A stretch of DNA of 28,814 bases, from the IMG/VR virus record IMGVR_UViG_3300005067_000008, positions 1-28,814 of that record; one strand, 5' to 3'. The translations under genes were made by a program, and so were the position numbers. The notes under the pieces were generated by a model. That model was not told the DNA's origin. It made no database searches and was given only the letters and a program-made list of their open reading frames with translations. The DNA is from a virus. Positions 11,374 through 17,180 of this stretch are shown here, piece after piece (position 1 is the first letter of the stretch; each line of letters starts with the position of its first letter).

Positions 11374-12399
11374 GTGTCTCTCACTATGCTTCCCGCCCAC
11401 CACGCCGGTGTCGCTACCCACAAGACGCCCGTGGGCGGGACCAATTTGTTTGATCCGGACAGCAACGATGCTGTCACTATTGCTTCCCTCACCAGCACAA
11501 GCCAACCATGCTGCGATATCCAAGGATTGCCCGCTTGTGCTGGTGAGGGGCAAGACTCAGCGACGGGCGCCACCGTGCCCGCGATACCCACACGAACTCC
11601 GCGTCCGTCGCTGTTCGACCCCGCCCTGGCCACCCTCGCATCCCTCCTTGACGACATCGAGGGAGCGCGAAAGTCGTCAGGCAACCGGCTCCGTATCCTC
11701 ACCGAGACTGAACCGGACTCGGATGGGGTCATGCGTGGTTTCGGTCTCGACGAAACCCATCCTGCCGTCGCTGTTATCGCCGCCCTCGGGGCCAACCTGA
11801 AGCAGGTTGAGCACGAAACTGTTCTCGCTTTGAACCGTGTGATGCGGAAGCATCCGCTTGGGGCGTGGCAGAAGACGCAGAAGGGCGTGGGTGAGAAGCA
11901 GTTGGCGCGGTTGCTTGGCTGCATCGGTGACCCATATCTGCGCGAGTTCGAGGATGGCACGTCACAGCCCCGCACAGTCTCACAGTTGTGGGCGTACTGC
12001 GGGCTCCACACACTCCCCACCACCGGCCATCGTCGGGGCGATGACACCCAGGAGTCCGTCGCCGGTGGTGGGGGCATTCTCCCGGCAGGGGCCATGGAGC
12101 GGTCGACACCCACAGTGGATACGCCCCTGCCGGAACTACGTATCGCGGCGAAACGCGCCAAAGGCCAGAAGGCCAACTGGTCAACCGACGCGAAAACCCG
12201 CGCCTACCTGATCGCCACCTCCTGCATCAAGCAGGACGGCGAATACCGGAAAGTGTACGAGGCACGCCGTGAACACACCGCGATCACACACCCCGACTGG
12301 ACGCCCGGGCACTCCCACAACGACGGACTGCGCATCGTCTCAAAACGCATCCTCCGCGACCTGTGGCGAGCAGCACGCGACTACCACAACGAGGCATAA
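11374..12399 (+). CDS. IS110 C-terminal / Nop-like protein without nuclease domain (Tas-like candidate)
   Basis: This is a 341-residue protein from GTG 11374, with AAGGAG six bases upstream. Residues 1-80 are low-complexity and encoded largely by three hairpin units. From about 81 (FDPALATLASLLDDIEGARK) there is a helical region, a coiled-coil-like stretch (GANLKQVEHETVLALNRVM), then an HhH-like segment at 171-187 (GVGEKQLARLLGCIGDP) and QLWAYCGLHTLP. After a second insert comes KRAKGQKANWS (260-270), then TRAYLIATSCIKQ and RILRDLWRAARDY. The HhH, 'W.ycGL..lP' and 'rakGqkanws..aK.raYLia..cik' series matches the C-terminal region of IS110/IS116 transposases, whose fold relates to the Nop domain of box C/D and Tas proteins. 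The N-terminal DEDD RuvC domain and an obvious catalytic Ser are absent. It is therefore likely an RNA-binding, non-cleaving protein. The open frame continues upstream to 10867, but through the array, and is probably fortuitous. Confidence 0.7.
   Translation: MSLTMLPAHHAGVATHKTPVGGTNLFDPDSNDAVTIASLTSTSQPCCDIQGLPACAGEGQDSATGATVPAIPTRTPRPSLFDPALATLASLLDDIEGARKSSGNRLRILTETEPDSDGVMRGFGLDETHPAVAVIAALGANLKQVEHETVLALNRVMRKHPLGAWQKTQKGVGEKQLARLLGCIGDPYLREFEDGTSQPRTVSQLWAYCGLHTLPTTGHRRGDDTQESVAGGGGILPAGAMERSTPTVDTPLPELRIAAKRAKGQKANWSTDAKTRAYLIATSCIKQDGEYRKVYEARREHTAITHPDWTPGHSHNDGLRIVSKRILRDLWRAARDYHNEA
11391..11613 (+). repeat. hairpin units 9-11, inside the 5' end of the Tas-like gene
   Basis: Three further units of the same design lie within the coding frame. 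Arms: 11391-11400/11431-11440 (10 bp), 11486-11502/11533-11549 (17 bp, perfect, the longest of all), and 11558-11570/11601-11613 (13 bp with one G-U). All three loops are exactly 30 nt and carry the core motif (CGCTACCCA, CGATATCCA, CGATACCCA). They are translated as Pro/Thr/Gly-rich peptide between the start codon and the first folded part of the protein. Confidence 0.8.
12015..12133 (+). repeat. hairpin units 12-13, inside the Nop/IS110-like domain coding region
   Basis: Unit 12 arms are 12015-12027/12061-12073 (13 bp, perfect) with a 33-nt loop whose core carries three extra bases (CGATGACACCCA). Unit 13 arms are 12082-12092/12123-12133 (11 bp, perfect) with a 30-nt loop and core CGACACCCA. 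They sit eight bases apart and encode about 40 residues between 'YCGLHTLP' and 'ELRIAAKRAKGQ', where I would expect only a short loop. The extra three bases in unit 12 preserve the reading frame. Confidence 0.8.
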
Positions 12400-12401
12400 C
12401 T

Positions 12402-12881
12402 GTGGCGTCCAGGTCGGACTTGAATGCTGTGATCCGGCGTGTCCTGGCCTGCCCCCACGGTTGGAAATACACCGGATACAACAGCACCGGGCATCCCGTC
12501 TACCAGCTACCAGACGGGCGAAGAGTCACAGTGTCGGGCACGCCAGGGGATGTGAACACAGCCCGGAACATTGCCCGCCAGTTCGCAGACGTTTGCGGAT
12601 GTGACACGTTTTGGGCACGCGCCGGTATCGGAAAACCACGCGGGACAGGCCATCACACGGACTTTGATCCGGCGAAAGCAGCTAGGGAAACCGAAGTGTG
12701 GCGGCAGGAGAACCCGGACTACGAATCGTTGCCACGCCAGCATGCGATGCTCCTGGCCGAGTTGCAGGCACTCGATCCCCGCCGTCAACAAGCTGATGCC
12801 CGGTTGTTGGCGGAATCTCTGGTGGCGTTGGAGACAGAAATGGATGAGAAGCATATCTACTACGAGAGGGGGCCAAGGTGA
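12402..12881 (+). CDS. hypothetical protein with HicA-like N-terminal fold
   Basis: This is a 159-residue protein from GTG 12402. Residues 4-50 (SDLNAVIRRVLACPHGWKYT, then GHPVYQLPDGRRVTVSGTPGD) resemble the small alpha-beta fold of HicA-type mRNA interferases. The canonical catalytic His is displaced, and the partner antitoxin is missing. Next comes NTARNIARQFADVCGC, then a charged, helical C-terminal half (LLAELQALDPRRQQADARLL). In actinophages such proteins usually have no toxin role. It begins three bases after the Tas-like gene, so it is probably cotranscribed with it. Its stop overlaps the next GTG by four bases. Confidence 0.6.
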   Translation: MASRSDLNAVIRRVLACPHGWKYTGYNSTGHPVYQLPDGRRVTVSGTPGDVNTARNIARQFADVCGCDTFWARAGIGKPRGTGHHTDFDPAKAARETEVWRQENPDYESLPRQHAMLLAELQALDPRRQQADARLLAESLVALETEMDEKHIYYERGPR

Positions 12882-13036
12882 CGTGGCCTAAATGGGTTTT
12901 GACAGCCATATTCGCGCTCAGCGTGTTCGCGAGTATCGGCAGTATCGGGGACAAACGTGAACCGCTAACACCGCGAATAGTGATGGCTGGCGTCATGTTT
13001 GACATCGTCTTGGTTTGGTTGGTGGTGATCGCATGA
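12878..13036 (+). CDS. small membrane protein, first of a tandem pair
   Basis: This is a 52-residue protein starting VTWPKWVLTAIFALSVFASI, with one hydrophobic helix, a short charged turn (GDKREPLTP) and a second helix (GVMFDIVLVWLVVIA). The ends are joined by GTGA and ATGA overlaps. The next gene begins MTWPKIVLLVWFGLLF, so the two are tandem relatives. No function is recognised. Confidence 0.65.
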   Translation: MTWPKWVLTAIFALSVFASIGSIGDKREPLTPRIVMAGVMFDIVLVWLVVIA

Positions 13037-13200
13037 CGTGGCCGAAGATTGTTTTGCTGGTGTGGTTCGGGTTGCTGTTCGCTTTCCAAGCCGCGTCTGC
13101 CAGGAAAGCGTTCAAGGCGCCTGCCAGTTCGAAGAAGGCTAGCTCTATTTCGGCGCTGGTTGTGTGTGTGGGGCTGATGGCCCTGGTTGTGATCGCCTAA
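13033..13200 (+). CDS. small membrane protein, second of a tandem pair
   Basis: This is a 55-residue protein with an N-terminal membrane helix (MTWPKIVLLVWFGLLFAF), a basic cytoplasmic-looking loop (SARKAFKAPASSKKAS) and a second helix ending ALVVIA. Its start and its TWPK opening copy the upstream gene, which suggests local duplication. Positive-inside logic puts the loop in the cytoplasm. A stem-loop 17 bases after the stop closes the operon. Confidence 0.65.
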   Translation: MTWPKIVLLVWFGLLFAFQAASARKAFKAPASSKKASSISALVVCVGLMALVVIA

Positions 13201-13216
13201 CAAGATCACTGTTTCT

Positions 13217-13258
13217 GTGAGGGGTGCAGCCCGGATATGGGTCGGCTGCACCCCTCAC
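13217..13258. terminator. intergenic stem-loop, probable terminator
   Basis: Arms GTGAGGGGTGCAGCC (13217-13231) and GGCTGCACCCCTCAC (13244-13258) pair perfectly over 15 bp with a 12-base loop. No T-run follows on either strand, so termination would be weak or Rho-assisted; RNA processing or stabilisation is an alternative. It lies in a 77-base gene-free gap. Confidence 0.55.
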
Positions 13259-13277
13259 CTGTGTGTGAAAGGGAAAA

Positions 13278-13493
13278 GTGTTGAAGCCCCAGTTTAAGCC
13301 GGTCGGTGACGGCCCGGCAGGCGTGGAAACCGTGATTGGCGCGGGCGGTTTGTGGCATGAGTCGGTGTGCTACCGGTGCGCCGAGAACGGCATGCTGTGG
13401 CGTGGTCCTCAAACAGATCAGGCCGCTGATGCGAGGCAGGCCGCGAAGGTCCACAACAGGAAGTTCCATCAGCCAGCTAAGGCTTCGGTGTGA
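13278..13493 (+). CDS. small CxxC protein, 71 aa
   Basis: From GTG 13278 (AAAGGG six bases upstream) the product begins VLKPQFKPVGDGPAGVETVI. It has a CYRC pair near residue 31 flanked by beta-like segments (GGLWHESVCYRCAENGMLW), then a helix rich in Ala/Gln with His and a basic tail (NRKFHQPAKA). One metal site is possible using CxxC and the later His. It overlaps the next gene by four bases (GTGA). Confidence 0.65.
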   Translation: MLKPQFKPVGDGPAGVETVIGAGGLWHESVCYRCAENGMLWRGPQTDQAADARQAAKVHNRKFHQPAKASV

Positions 13494-13738
13494 CCGAAAC
13501 AATCATCCGTTACCGGACTCCACCGGCCACGAGAGCGGAGGATGCACGCCGGGTTCGGTTCGAGCAGTTCATGCAAACGTATTGGACTCAGTTGCAGGCG
13601 TGGATTGCGGCTGCCGAGTACGAGACGTGTACGACACCGTTTGCGGGCCGGAGTGAAGAGTTGGATCACTACCGGCAGGCGCATCCCCCAATGTTGTTTC
13701 GTGACTATCTGATTGCTTCGCGGGGTTGCCCGCGTTAA
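13490..13738 (+). CDS. conserved small phage protein, paralogue of the gene at 3868
   Basis: This is an 82-residue protein whose core AWIAAAEYETCTTPF, GRSEELDHYR and PPMLFRDYLIA nearly matches the minus-strand protein at 3868-4107. The N-terminal part differs (VTETIIRYRTPPATRAEDAR). Two charged helices and a conserved Cys are the main visible features. Having one copy in each transcriptional arm suggests duplication or two independent acquisitions. No biochemical role is known to me. Confidence 0.75.
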   Translation: MTETIIRYRTPPATRAEDARRVRFEQFMQTYWTQLQAWIAAAEYETCTTPFAGRSEELDHYRQAHPPMLFRDYLIASRGCPR

Positions 13739-13751
13739 GGGGAAAAACTGG

Positions 13752-13985
13752 ATGAACAGGTTTGCCGCTTTCCATGTTGATTTGGATGAGGATGGCGTGA
13801 TTCGTTCCACGGTCACATTGGCCGAATGGTGTGAGGTTGAGAAGGTTGGTAGGCAGACCGCTTACCAGTTGTTGCGTGCTGGTTTGCTTCCCGCCCATAA
13901 AAAGAATCCGACGAAGCGCCGTTCACCGTTGTTGGTGACTCCGGCTGAGCATCGTGAATACAGGCGAAGGATTAGTCAACTGTGA
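13752..13985 (+). CDS. helix-turn-helix DNA-binding protein
   Basis: From ATG 13752 (AAGGGGA about ten bases upstream) this gives 77 residues. After a beta-like start (MNRFAAFHVDLDEDGVIRST) it has TLAEWCEVEKVGRQTAYQLLRAGLLPAHKKN, an excisionase/MerR-type HTH and wing, and a basic tail (PAEHREYRRRISQL). It is embedded in the early operon rather than beside attP, so a transcriptional or replication role is as likely as excision. Confidence 0.65.
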   Translation: MNRFAAFHVDLDEDGVIRSTVTLAEWCEVEKVGRQTAYQLLRAGLLPAHKKNPTKRRSPLLVTPAEHREYRRRISQL

Positions 13986-14006
13986 CTATTAGGTTTGGAG
14001 TGTGTG

Positions 14007-14207
14007 ATGAGTAGGTATGACTACGAGCGGTCACGTGAACTGTCTGCGGAGCCGTTTTACGCGTTGATTATGGCTGCGATGCGGACTGCTGACAGTTCCA
14101 ATTACGAGTTGTTGCGTGAGGCTTTCCCGGATACGTTGGATGAGTTGCAGGAACGCTACAACGCTCCCGGAGGGGTTTTGCCGGGAGAGGGCATTCTGCG
14201 TTGGTGA
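14007..14207 (+). CDS. conserved small phage protein, 66 aa
   Basis: From ATG 14007 (GGAG seven to eight bases upstream) the protein reads MSRYDYERSRELSAEPFYAL, a helix MAAMRTADSSNYELLREAFPD, then LDELQERYNAPGGVLPGE. The combination 'D..N...L..aFP...dEL..RY.APGGvLPge' is a pattern I recall from many phage proteins of unknown function. The length is typical. The next gene begins one base after its stop. Confidence 0.7.
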   Translation: MSRYDYERSRELSAEPFYALIMAAMRTADSSNYELLREAFPDTLDELQERYNAPGGVLPGEGILRW

Positions 14208-14208
14208 C

Positions 14209-14541
14209 ATGTCTAATACTGCGATTGAGTTGGGTGGCGGCTGTGACTGGTTTGCGGCGCACACGACGGATGTGTCTGGTGCGCTCATCAAAGTTATCGA
14301 ACAGCTGCGCAAGGACTATTTTCCGCGCTATCCGGTCGCGTTTGCCGAGCTGGTTGTGACCGTGCTGGAACTGCCCCGTTTCGTCTATTCGCGCGGCGTG
14401 TATGTGACTCAGGACGGAGAGCTGCGCGTGGCCAACGGGAAGTTTGGCTCGTACGCTCCCGGCATGCACCACTGGATCGGTAGCGGTGTTGCTTTCGGTG
14501 TCAAGTTGCCTGTTGACGTGGAGGGTGATCCGAATGAGTGA
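14209..14541 (+). CDS. hypothetical protein, 110 aa
   Basis: This starts MSNTAIELGGGCDWFAAHTT one base after the preceding stop. A helix (ALIKVIEQLRKDYFPRYPVA) and strands (FAELVVTVLELPRFVYSRGVYV) follow, then GELRVANGKFGSYAPGM and a glycine-rich end. It overlaps the following gene by eight bases. Longer upstream frames overlap two genes and are rejected. No recognised family. Confidence 0.6.
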   Translation: MSNTAIELGGGCDWFAAHTTDVSGALIKVIEQLRKDYFPRYPVAFAELVVTVLELPRFVYSRGVYVTQDGELRVANGKFGSYAPGMHHWIGSGVAFGVKLPVDVEGDPNE

Positions 14542-14944
14542 TGTTGATGCCCGCGACGATTTAGCACGGATCATCAGGGACCATCATCCGGTGTTCACCG
14601 GCCATAGGTGGGTCTGCTCGTCAGAGCAATCCCTGACCCTCCTTGAGGATTTCGATGATGACGAGGATGTGGAATGGCTGGACCTCGACCGCCACACCGC
14701 CGATGCGATTCTTGAGGCCGGTTGGCGTCCACCTGCCCGCGTGATTGATTCTGTGGAAGAAGTGCGTGATCTGCCCACTGATTCTGTTCTCGTTGGCTGG
14801 TTGTGGACAGAGGTATACATGGTGGCTCGTCCAGCAAACGGTGTTCCTGGACGCCTGTATCACGGGAACCGTGAAGTCAACATCGCAAGCCGTCTCGACC
14901 AAAACGGCCCCTTCATACTTCTCCGCGAGGGTGGTCACGAATGA
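14534..14944 (+). CDS. hypothetical acidic protein with an LP-turn beta domain
   Basis: This is a 136-residue protein starting MSDVDARDDLARIIRDHHPV. A strongly acidic stretch (LLEDFDDDEDVEWLDL) precedes EEVRDLPTDSVLVGWLWTEV, then GRLYHGNREVNIAS and LDQNGPFILL. The 'v.sveevrdLPtdSVlv' segment and following strands resemble parts of the proteins at 15160 and 17584, suggesting a shared small beta domain. It is coupled to both neighbours by short overlaps. Confidence 0.6.
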   Translation: MSDVDARDDLARIIRDHHPVFTGHRWVCSSEQSLTLLEDFDDDEDVEWLDLDRHTADAILEAGWRPPARVIDSVEEVRDLPTDSVLVGWLWTEVYMVARPANGVPGRLYHGNREVNIASRLDQNGPFILLREGGHE

Positions 14945-15156
14945 CGACTGAACGCGCTTGGGACTTTTCCATCGACCTGGATCATGCCGGGCTTGTCATG
15001 TTCGAGCATTGGGCGGAACCCGATTCTGATCATCCTACTTGCCTTCGTGTCTCGTCGATTCCTGAAGGCATGGTGTTGAAGCCGGGCGATGTGATCGTGA
15101 AGCGTATCTGGGTTCCGACATCCACCCCGAAGATTTTCAACTGGGCTAGAAGGTGA
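14941..15156 (+). CDS. hypothetical protein, 71 aa
   Basis: This begins MTTERAWDFSIDLDHAGLVM and continues EHWAEPDSDHPTCLRVSS, then MVLKPGDVIVKRIWVP. It is beta-rich and acidic with a basic C-terminus (NWARR). It overlaps the upstream gene by ATGA and ends three bases before the next ATG. No family is recognised. Confidence 0.55.
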   Translation: MTTERAWDFSIDLDHAGLVMFEHWAEPDSDHPTCLRVSSIPEGMVLKPGDVIVKRIWVPTSTPKIFNWARR

Positions 15157-15159
15157 AGC

Positions 15160-15384
15160 ATGGCTTACCGAGTATTCGATCCGGACAATCCGGATGATGT
15201 CAGAGACCTGAACGCTCTACCGGACGGCTCGATCCTGATTAATGGGAACGGTTCTCCATATCTGCTGGATAGTCGCGACGGGCAGCCGGGTGTTTGGTCG
15301 TGGGGTTACCTGGATGACCGGGCGACGTTATTTCATGACTACGGTGTCCTGACTCTCATCTACACGCCGGGGGATGAGCTGTGA
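15160..15384 (+). CDS. small beta-rich protein, LP-turn family
   Basis: This is a 74-residue protein starting MAYRVFDPDNPDDVRDLNAL, then LPDGSILINGNGSPYLLDSR, GVWSWGYLDDRATLFHDYGV and LTLIYTPGDEL. It looks like a compact SH3-like barrel: the 'd.n.LPdGSil..ng' turn, an aromatic central strand with W-x-W, and a hydrophobic last strand. Similar architecture appears at 14534 and 17584. Many actinophages carry such proteins without known function. It overlaps the next gene by GTGA. Confidence 0.6.
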   Translation: MAYRVFDPDNPDDVRDLNALPDGSILINGNGSPYLLDSRDGQPGVWSWGYLDDRATLFHDYGVLTLIYTPGDEL

Positions 15385-15665
15385 ACGATTCTGAGATGGT
15401 TTCAGCAGAGCAGTTCCTTCAGCAGGTCCGTGACAGCGTCGAGACGGTCACCCTGTACGCATCATTTCCAGTATCGCGGGATGGCATTCTTCGCATGGTG
15501 ACCGTGCTGGAGGACATTCTTTCCGAGTGCCGTGGAATCTTCGACAGCGGGGACATGAACTTCGACTGTTCGTTTGATCAGGGAGTCAATTTCGAGATGG
15601 ATGTGGTATCCGCGATCATCGACGTTGGAATAGGGGAAGGCTATCAATCCTATGGCAGTGAATAG
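15381..15665 (+). CDS. hypothetical protein, 94 aa
   Basis: From GTG 15381 the product begins MNDSEMVSAEQFLQQVRDSV and has helices MVTVLEDILSECRGIFDSGD and VVSAIIDVGIGEGYQ around a short aromatic segment (FDCSFDQGVNFEMD). It is acidic. It is joined by GTGA to the previous gene and overlaps the next by 14 bases. Function unknown. Confidence 0.55.
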   Translation: MNDSEMVSAEQFLQQVRDSVETVTLYASFPVSRDGILRMVTVLEDILSECRGIFDSGDMNFDCSFDQGVNFEMDVVSAIIDVGIGEGYQSYGSE

Positions 15666-15912
15666 CGGCGATCTGGTTCCGAACCCGACTATCGGAACCG
15701 TCGAGTGGAATGGTCTCGTGTACGAGATTGATTGGCCGTTCTTGTTGGACGACGAGAATGAGCGTGACCCGTATCTAGCGGCGGTTTACAGGGATGGCCG
15801 TCAACTGGCCGAGTTGAATCACCCCTGGTTTGGTGAACCGTTTACGTCCAAGGCAGAGGTTATGCACCTTGCCGCCGATTTTATTAGGAATGGAGGATTG
15901 GTTGATGACTGA
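15652..15912 (+). CDS. hypothetical protein, 86 aa
   Basis: The protein starts MAVNSGDLVPNPTIGTVEWN and continues LVYEIDWPFLLDDENERDPY, LAAVYRDGRQLAELNHPWFG and a C-terminal helix (KAEVMHLAADFIRNGG). The layout (strand, acidic loop, strand, helix) suggests a small alpha-beta fold. It overlaps both neighbours by eight to fourteen bases. No family is recognised. Confidence 0.55.
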   Translation: MAVNSGDLVPNPTIGTVEWNGLVYEIDWPFLLDDENERDPYLAAVYRDGRQLAELNHPWFGEPFTSKAEVMHLAADFIRNGGLVDD

Positions 15913-16105
15913 ACGAATCGATCATGTCGCACTAGCAAAGGGCTTGCTCGGCGCTGAATGGCGTAACGGTGATGTCGCGATCTCGTTCGAATGGCCAGAG
16001 CAGGTAGGTAATGCGGAGTTCGCGTGGGACGGTGGGAAGTGGAAACTCCAGCCGGACATTGCCGCCGCGCTCGGGATCGAGGACAGCGCCAATGACCAGC
16101 AGTGA
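15905..16105 (+). CDS. hypothetical protein, 66 aa
   Basis: From ATG 15905 the product begins MTERIDHVALAKGLLGAEWR and has strands VAISFEWPEQ and AEFAWDGGKWKLQ, ending in an acidic helix (IAAALGIEDSAND). It is a short acidic protein. The longer frame upstream lies inside the preceding gene and is rejected. It overlaps the next by 14 bases. Confidence 0.55.
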   Translation: MTERIDHVALAKGLLGAEWRNGDVAISFEWPEQVGNAEFAWDGGKWKLQPDIAAALGIEDSANDQQ

Positions 16106-16325
16106 TCTGCTCGGCGGTCCAGGTGATGAAGTCGCGCTGCGGGCTGTGCTGGATCTCCACCAGCCAATCGACGTGGCCACTAACGACTACCTCAGCGACA
16201 GTGATGAGCCTGATGTGATTCAAGTGTGTTCCGAATGCGGCATAGCTGGCAGTTGGCGGCAGTTGTGGCCTTGTCGAACTGTGCGGGCCATCTGGAACAA
16301 GATCGAGATCGAGGTGAATAGCTGA
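16092..16325 (+). CDS. small Cys-containing protein, 77 aa
   Basis: This begins MTSSDLLGGPGDEVALRAVL, then LDLHQPIDVATNDYLS, and a C-terminal half with VCSECGIAGSWRQLWPCRTV: a CxxC pair and one further Cys that could make a metal site. It ends in an amphipathic helix (RAIWNKIEIEV). The stop and next ATG overlap by one base. Function unknown. Confidence 0.6.
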   Translation: MTSSDLLGGPGDEVALRAVLDLHQPIDVATNDYLSDSDEPDVIQVCSECGIAGSWRQLWPCRTVRAIWNKIEIEVNS

Positions 16326-16588
16326 TGGCACGCGCAGAACAGAACACGCGCACAGTGCAGACGGAAGAGGTTGCAGGTTACATGCTCAGGCTGAGCGTGT
16401 TCGAGGCTGAGGTGCTGCGCGCACTGTGCGGCCATGTCGGTGGCAAGATCGGTTCGATAGACAAACTGACTGCACGCAATGCGATGAATAGCATCGGGGA
16501 CGCTCTTTACAGTGTGATGCCCGGCGAGCCCGACTACAGCCTGTTCACAGGCACGGTTACGGCGGTATCTGGTGGTGAGCAGCCGTGA
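16325..16588 (+). CDS. duplicated early protein, copy A (87 aa)
   Basis: This starts MARAEQNTRTVQTEEVAGYM and continues LRLSVFEAEVLRALCG, KIGSIDKLTARNAMNSIGDAL and MPGEPDYSLFTGTV. The gene at 16914 encodes a near twin: its VEEVAGYTLRLSVFEAEVL and TARNATDNIG segments match this one. The helical EVAGY..RLSVFEAEVLRA core suggests a small DNA- or protein-binding fold, but none is recognised. The two copies flank one unrelated gene. Confidence 0.65.
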   Translation: MARAEQNTRTVQTEEVAGYMLRLSVFEAEVLRALCGHVGGKIGSIDKLTARNAMNSIGDALYSVMPGEPDYSLFTGTVTAVSGGEQP

Positions 16589-16914
16589 ACGATGAGGATC
16601 GTCGCAAGGTCATCTGGACCGACAGTAATGATGATCTTCCCGAGATCGTATGGTCCGGCGATGCCAGTAATTGCATTGAATTGGTGTCAGACGGTGGCGG
16701 CGAGTTCCCGAACGGGTATCGCCTGACCGCGCAGGGTATGCGGGTGGTCGCCCGCTGGCTGCGTGAGCACGCGAACCTGCGCGACATCGAGGACTGCGAC
16801 GCATGCGACGTCCTCGAAGAGGATTACTGCCCCGTCCACTACGGAATCGGAATAGGCTCCGACATCACGTTGCAGGCGATCCGTGATGCTGTGGACAAGG
16901 CAGTGAGTTGCTGA
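16585..16914 (+). CDS. hypothetical acidic protein with Cys/His cluster, 109 aa
   Basis: From GTG 16585 (GTGA overlap with the previous stop) the protein begins MNDEDRRKVIWTDSNDDLPE. It then has NCIELVSDGGGEFPNGYRLT, a helix (AQGMRVVARWLREHANLRD) and CDACDVLEEDYCPVHYGIG, with three Cys and one His able to hold zinc, and a final helix (LQAIRDAVDKAVS). It is strongly acidic. It lies between two paralogous genes; the stop and next ATG share one base. Confidence 0.6.
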   Translation: MNDEDRRKVIWTDSNDDLPEIVWSGDASNCIELVSDGGGEFPNGYRLTAQGMRVVARWLREHANLRDIEDCDACDVLEEDYCPVHYGIGIGSDITLQAIRDAVDKAVSC

Positions 16915-17180
16915 TGGCACATGCACAGCAGGACATACGCACGCGGCAGGTGGAAGAGGTTGCAGGCTACACGCTCCGTCTGTCCGTGTTCGAGGCTGAG
17001 GTCCTACGCGCGATGTGCGGGAAAGTTGCTGGCCTGATAGGGCCAGTTGATAAGCCGACTGCACGCAACGCGACGGACAACATCGGGAGATCTCTCGATC
17101 TGGTAATGCCCAGACAACCAAAATATTGCCTATTCGATGGCTATTTGACGGTACCGGACGAGGTGCGCCCAGATGAGTGA
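16914..17180 (+). CDS. duplicated early protein, copy B (88 aa)
   Basis: From ATG 16914 it begins MAHAQQDIRTRQVEEVAGYT and then LRLSVFEAEVLRAMCGKVAG, following copy A at 16325 closely through TARNAT.NIG and the MP..P.Y.LF segment. The C-terminus diverges (GYLTVPDEVRPDE). The pair is best explained by local duplication followed by drift, with an unrelated gene in between. It overlaps the following gene by eight bases. Confidence 0.65.
   Translation: MAHAQQDIRTRQVEEVAGYTLRLSVFEAEVLRAMCGKVAGLIGPVDKPTARNATDNIGRSLDLVMPRQPKYCLFDGYLTVPDEVRPDE

Noticed and set aside
10825-12133. CRISPR array
   Set aside because: There are no direct repeats of 20 bases or more, the arms are inverted rather than direct, and no Cas genes are seen.
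10825-12133. Integron attC sites or a run of intrinsic terminators
   Set aside because: The arms lack the attC GTTRRRY/RYYYAAC boxes and there is no T-run after the stems. The constant 30-nt loop with an internal motif fits neither.
11355-12176. 273-codon minus-strand ORF
   Set aside because: It is opposite the Nop/IS110-like gene, with a Ser/Arg-rich composition and no ribosome site.
11374-12399. A complete IS110 insertion sequence
   Set aside because: The N-terminal DEDD domain is missing and no typical element ends are visible; the gene sits inside a phage operon.
12402-12881. HicA toxin of a toxin-antitoxin pair
   Set aside because: Only the fold-level resemblance is seen; no HicB partner follows and the catalytic His is not in its usual context.
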